NCBI GenBank assembly: GCA_977017575.1
Contig: CDRNVI010000140.1
Span: 310,001 to 374,000 of the forward strand
Source of the DNA: Paramoeba atlantica
Taxonomy: Eukaryota > Discosea
Direction: 5' to 3'
Length of the DNA: 64,000 bases
Under the pieces are notes generated by a model that saw only the letters and a list, made by a program, of their open reading frames with translations, did not search any database and was not told the DNA's origin. Made by a program: the position numbers and the translations under genes. This document shows, one piece after another, positions 63,501 to 64,000 of the stretch (position 1 is its first letter; each line of letters begins with the position of its first letter).

Positions 63501-64000
63501 AAAAGAAAAGAAAAAGAAAGATTTTAATTCAAAAAAACCTGACGGTCTGCAGGAGGGACATCTGTCAAAAATTCAAGCTTTTGAAAATCGAGTCCTATTT
63601 TATTTTTAATGAGAGAATGAAAAGAGGAGAGACTAAAAAAATTAGAAGTTAACAGAAAGAGAGAAAGGAAGAAAAGAGAAAGAAAGAAGAAGAAAAAGAA
63701 AAGGAGATAGACAAAGAAAAGATAAAAGATAAAAGATAAAAGATAAAAGAAAAGGAAAAAGAAAAGAGAGAAAAACCATCAATAAAATCAGGATATCTTA
63801 AAATTAAGCGAACAATATATAACAAAAATGGGTTTGATAATGATGATTTTTCGTTTTTTGTTAATGATCTTTTTCCTCTATTGTCTGTAAAGAGAGAAAG
63901 AGAAAGAAAATCGGTCAGTCGCAAAAAAGAAAAAGAAAATAATATAAAATAAAAATAAGAATAATAATAAAAATATAAAATAAAAAACAAAACCAAAACA
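60564..64000 (-). CDS. DENN-PH domain protein (5' part outside window)
   Basis: The gene enters from the right edge. Exons encode the C-terminal part of a DENN module (NPFLLYIVRLILRYPDFID, then GLDFQKLEFLTDVPPADRQ, MVELLIGSQLFDSFVQKRA), a linker (GGAPGSRAVVGEIYG) and a PH domain: DWLTKLGGKISPGKKKNWNR, RWFVLRSTCVEYSKSQS, KPTGIIDLYKVTDVLLAAPQ, TYYIFSDDNTVVTKWYNKIH. A Pro/Ser-rich tail follows (ELPPVPRKELPPVPRP, SH3-ligand-like) and a last exon 60564-60601 ends DSSVKK. DENN modules are GEFs for Rab GTPases; the PH domain would give membrane targeting. Between the first PH exon and the next lies a three-copy array of the exon end. Domain identity is firm; the exact DENN subfamily is not. Confidence 0.8.
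62367..62870 (-). repeat. Three-copy array of PH-exon 3' end plus start of following intron
   Basis: About 100 bp encoding KISPGKKKNWN.RWFVLRS and CVEYSKSQS recurs at about 62367-62465, 62580-62678 and 62767-62866 (the last is the real exon end). Each copy is followed on the coding strand by TTGTTG/TTTTTG intron sequence of different length. Copies differ at a few bases (for example AGGACT versus AAGTGCT and AAGTACT). Unlike the other two arrays the extra copies have an AG (TTTGAAG) in front. Confidence 0.93.

Noticed and set aside
1-64000. tRNA, rRNA or snRNA genes
   Set aside because: I looked for cloverleaf-like and conserved snRNA blocks in intergenic gaps and saw none that I could support by eye.

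Overview
The window looks like a gene-dense, AT-rich nuclear genome of a unicellular eukaryote. Genes carry many short introns (about 50-110 bp), intergenic gaps are often 150-500 bp, and the intron sense strand is extremely pyrimidine-rich, so the coding strand can often be read from base composition alone. The gene set (Frizzled-type receptors with a cysteine-rich domain, two SCAR/WAVE genes, arpin, a Sec7-PH ARF exchange factor, a RasGEF, a DENN-PH protein, a TopBP1-like multi-BRCT protein, a homeodomain protein) suggests an amoeboid member of Amorphea (Amoebozoa or a unicellular opisthokont relative). I cannot name the species. All exon structures were worked out by hand from splice-site phase and family conservation, without transcript data.

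Layout. 1-13 kb: C-terminal part of a Frizzled-like receptor; a Sec7-PH ARF GEF head to head with arpin; a very long low-complexity charged protein; a complete Frizzled-like receptor. 13-28 kb: an ankyrin-repeat protein with one exon per repeat; a truncated ADP-ribosylglycohydrolase that runs into a tandem exon/intron array, which abuts a second array belonging to a convergent TMEM175-like channel gene; an eIF4E-family gene; an IPT/TIG protein. 28-40 kb: TopBP1-like protein; a homeodomain protein with an altered recognition helix; SCAR/WAVE copy A; an internally deleted LINE flanked by a 14-bp target-site duplication in the WAVE promoter region. 40-64 kb: DUF599 membrane protein; a single-polypeptide cyclin-CDK fusion; SCAR/WAVE copy B; a DXD glycosyltransferase; a small membrane protein; a leucine carboxyl methyltransferase with a large Ser/Pro insert; a Ser-Pro mucin-like membrane protein; an unidentified protein; a RasGEF with an internal zinc-binding module; and a DENN-PH protein running off the right edge.

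Functional themes. Several genes act on actin and membrane signalling: ARF GEF, arpin (Arp2/3 inhibitor), two WAVEs (Arp2/3 activators), RasGEF and Frizzled receptors. The most unusual protein is the cyclin-CDK10/11 fusion at 40988-43472, where cyclin box and kinase lie in one gene and the exon joining them is continuously open. The most unusual DNA structure is a set of three arrays in which the 3' end of an exon plus the start of the following low-complexity intron is reiterated. Two of these arrays collide at one point and cut off both genes, which is either real rearrangement or an assembly fault.
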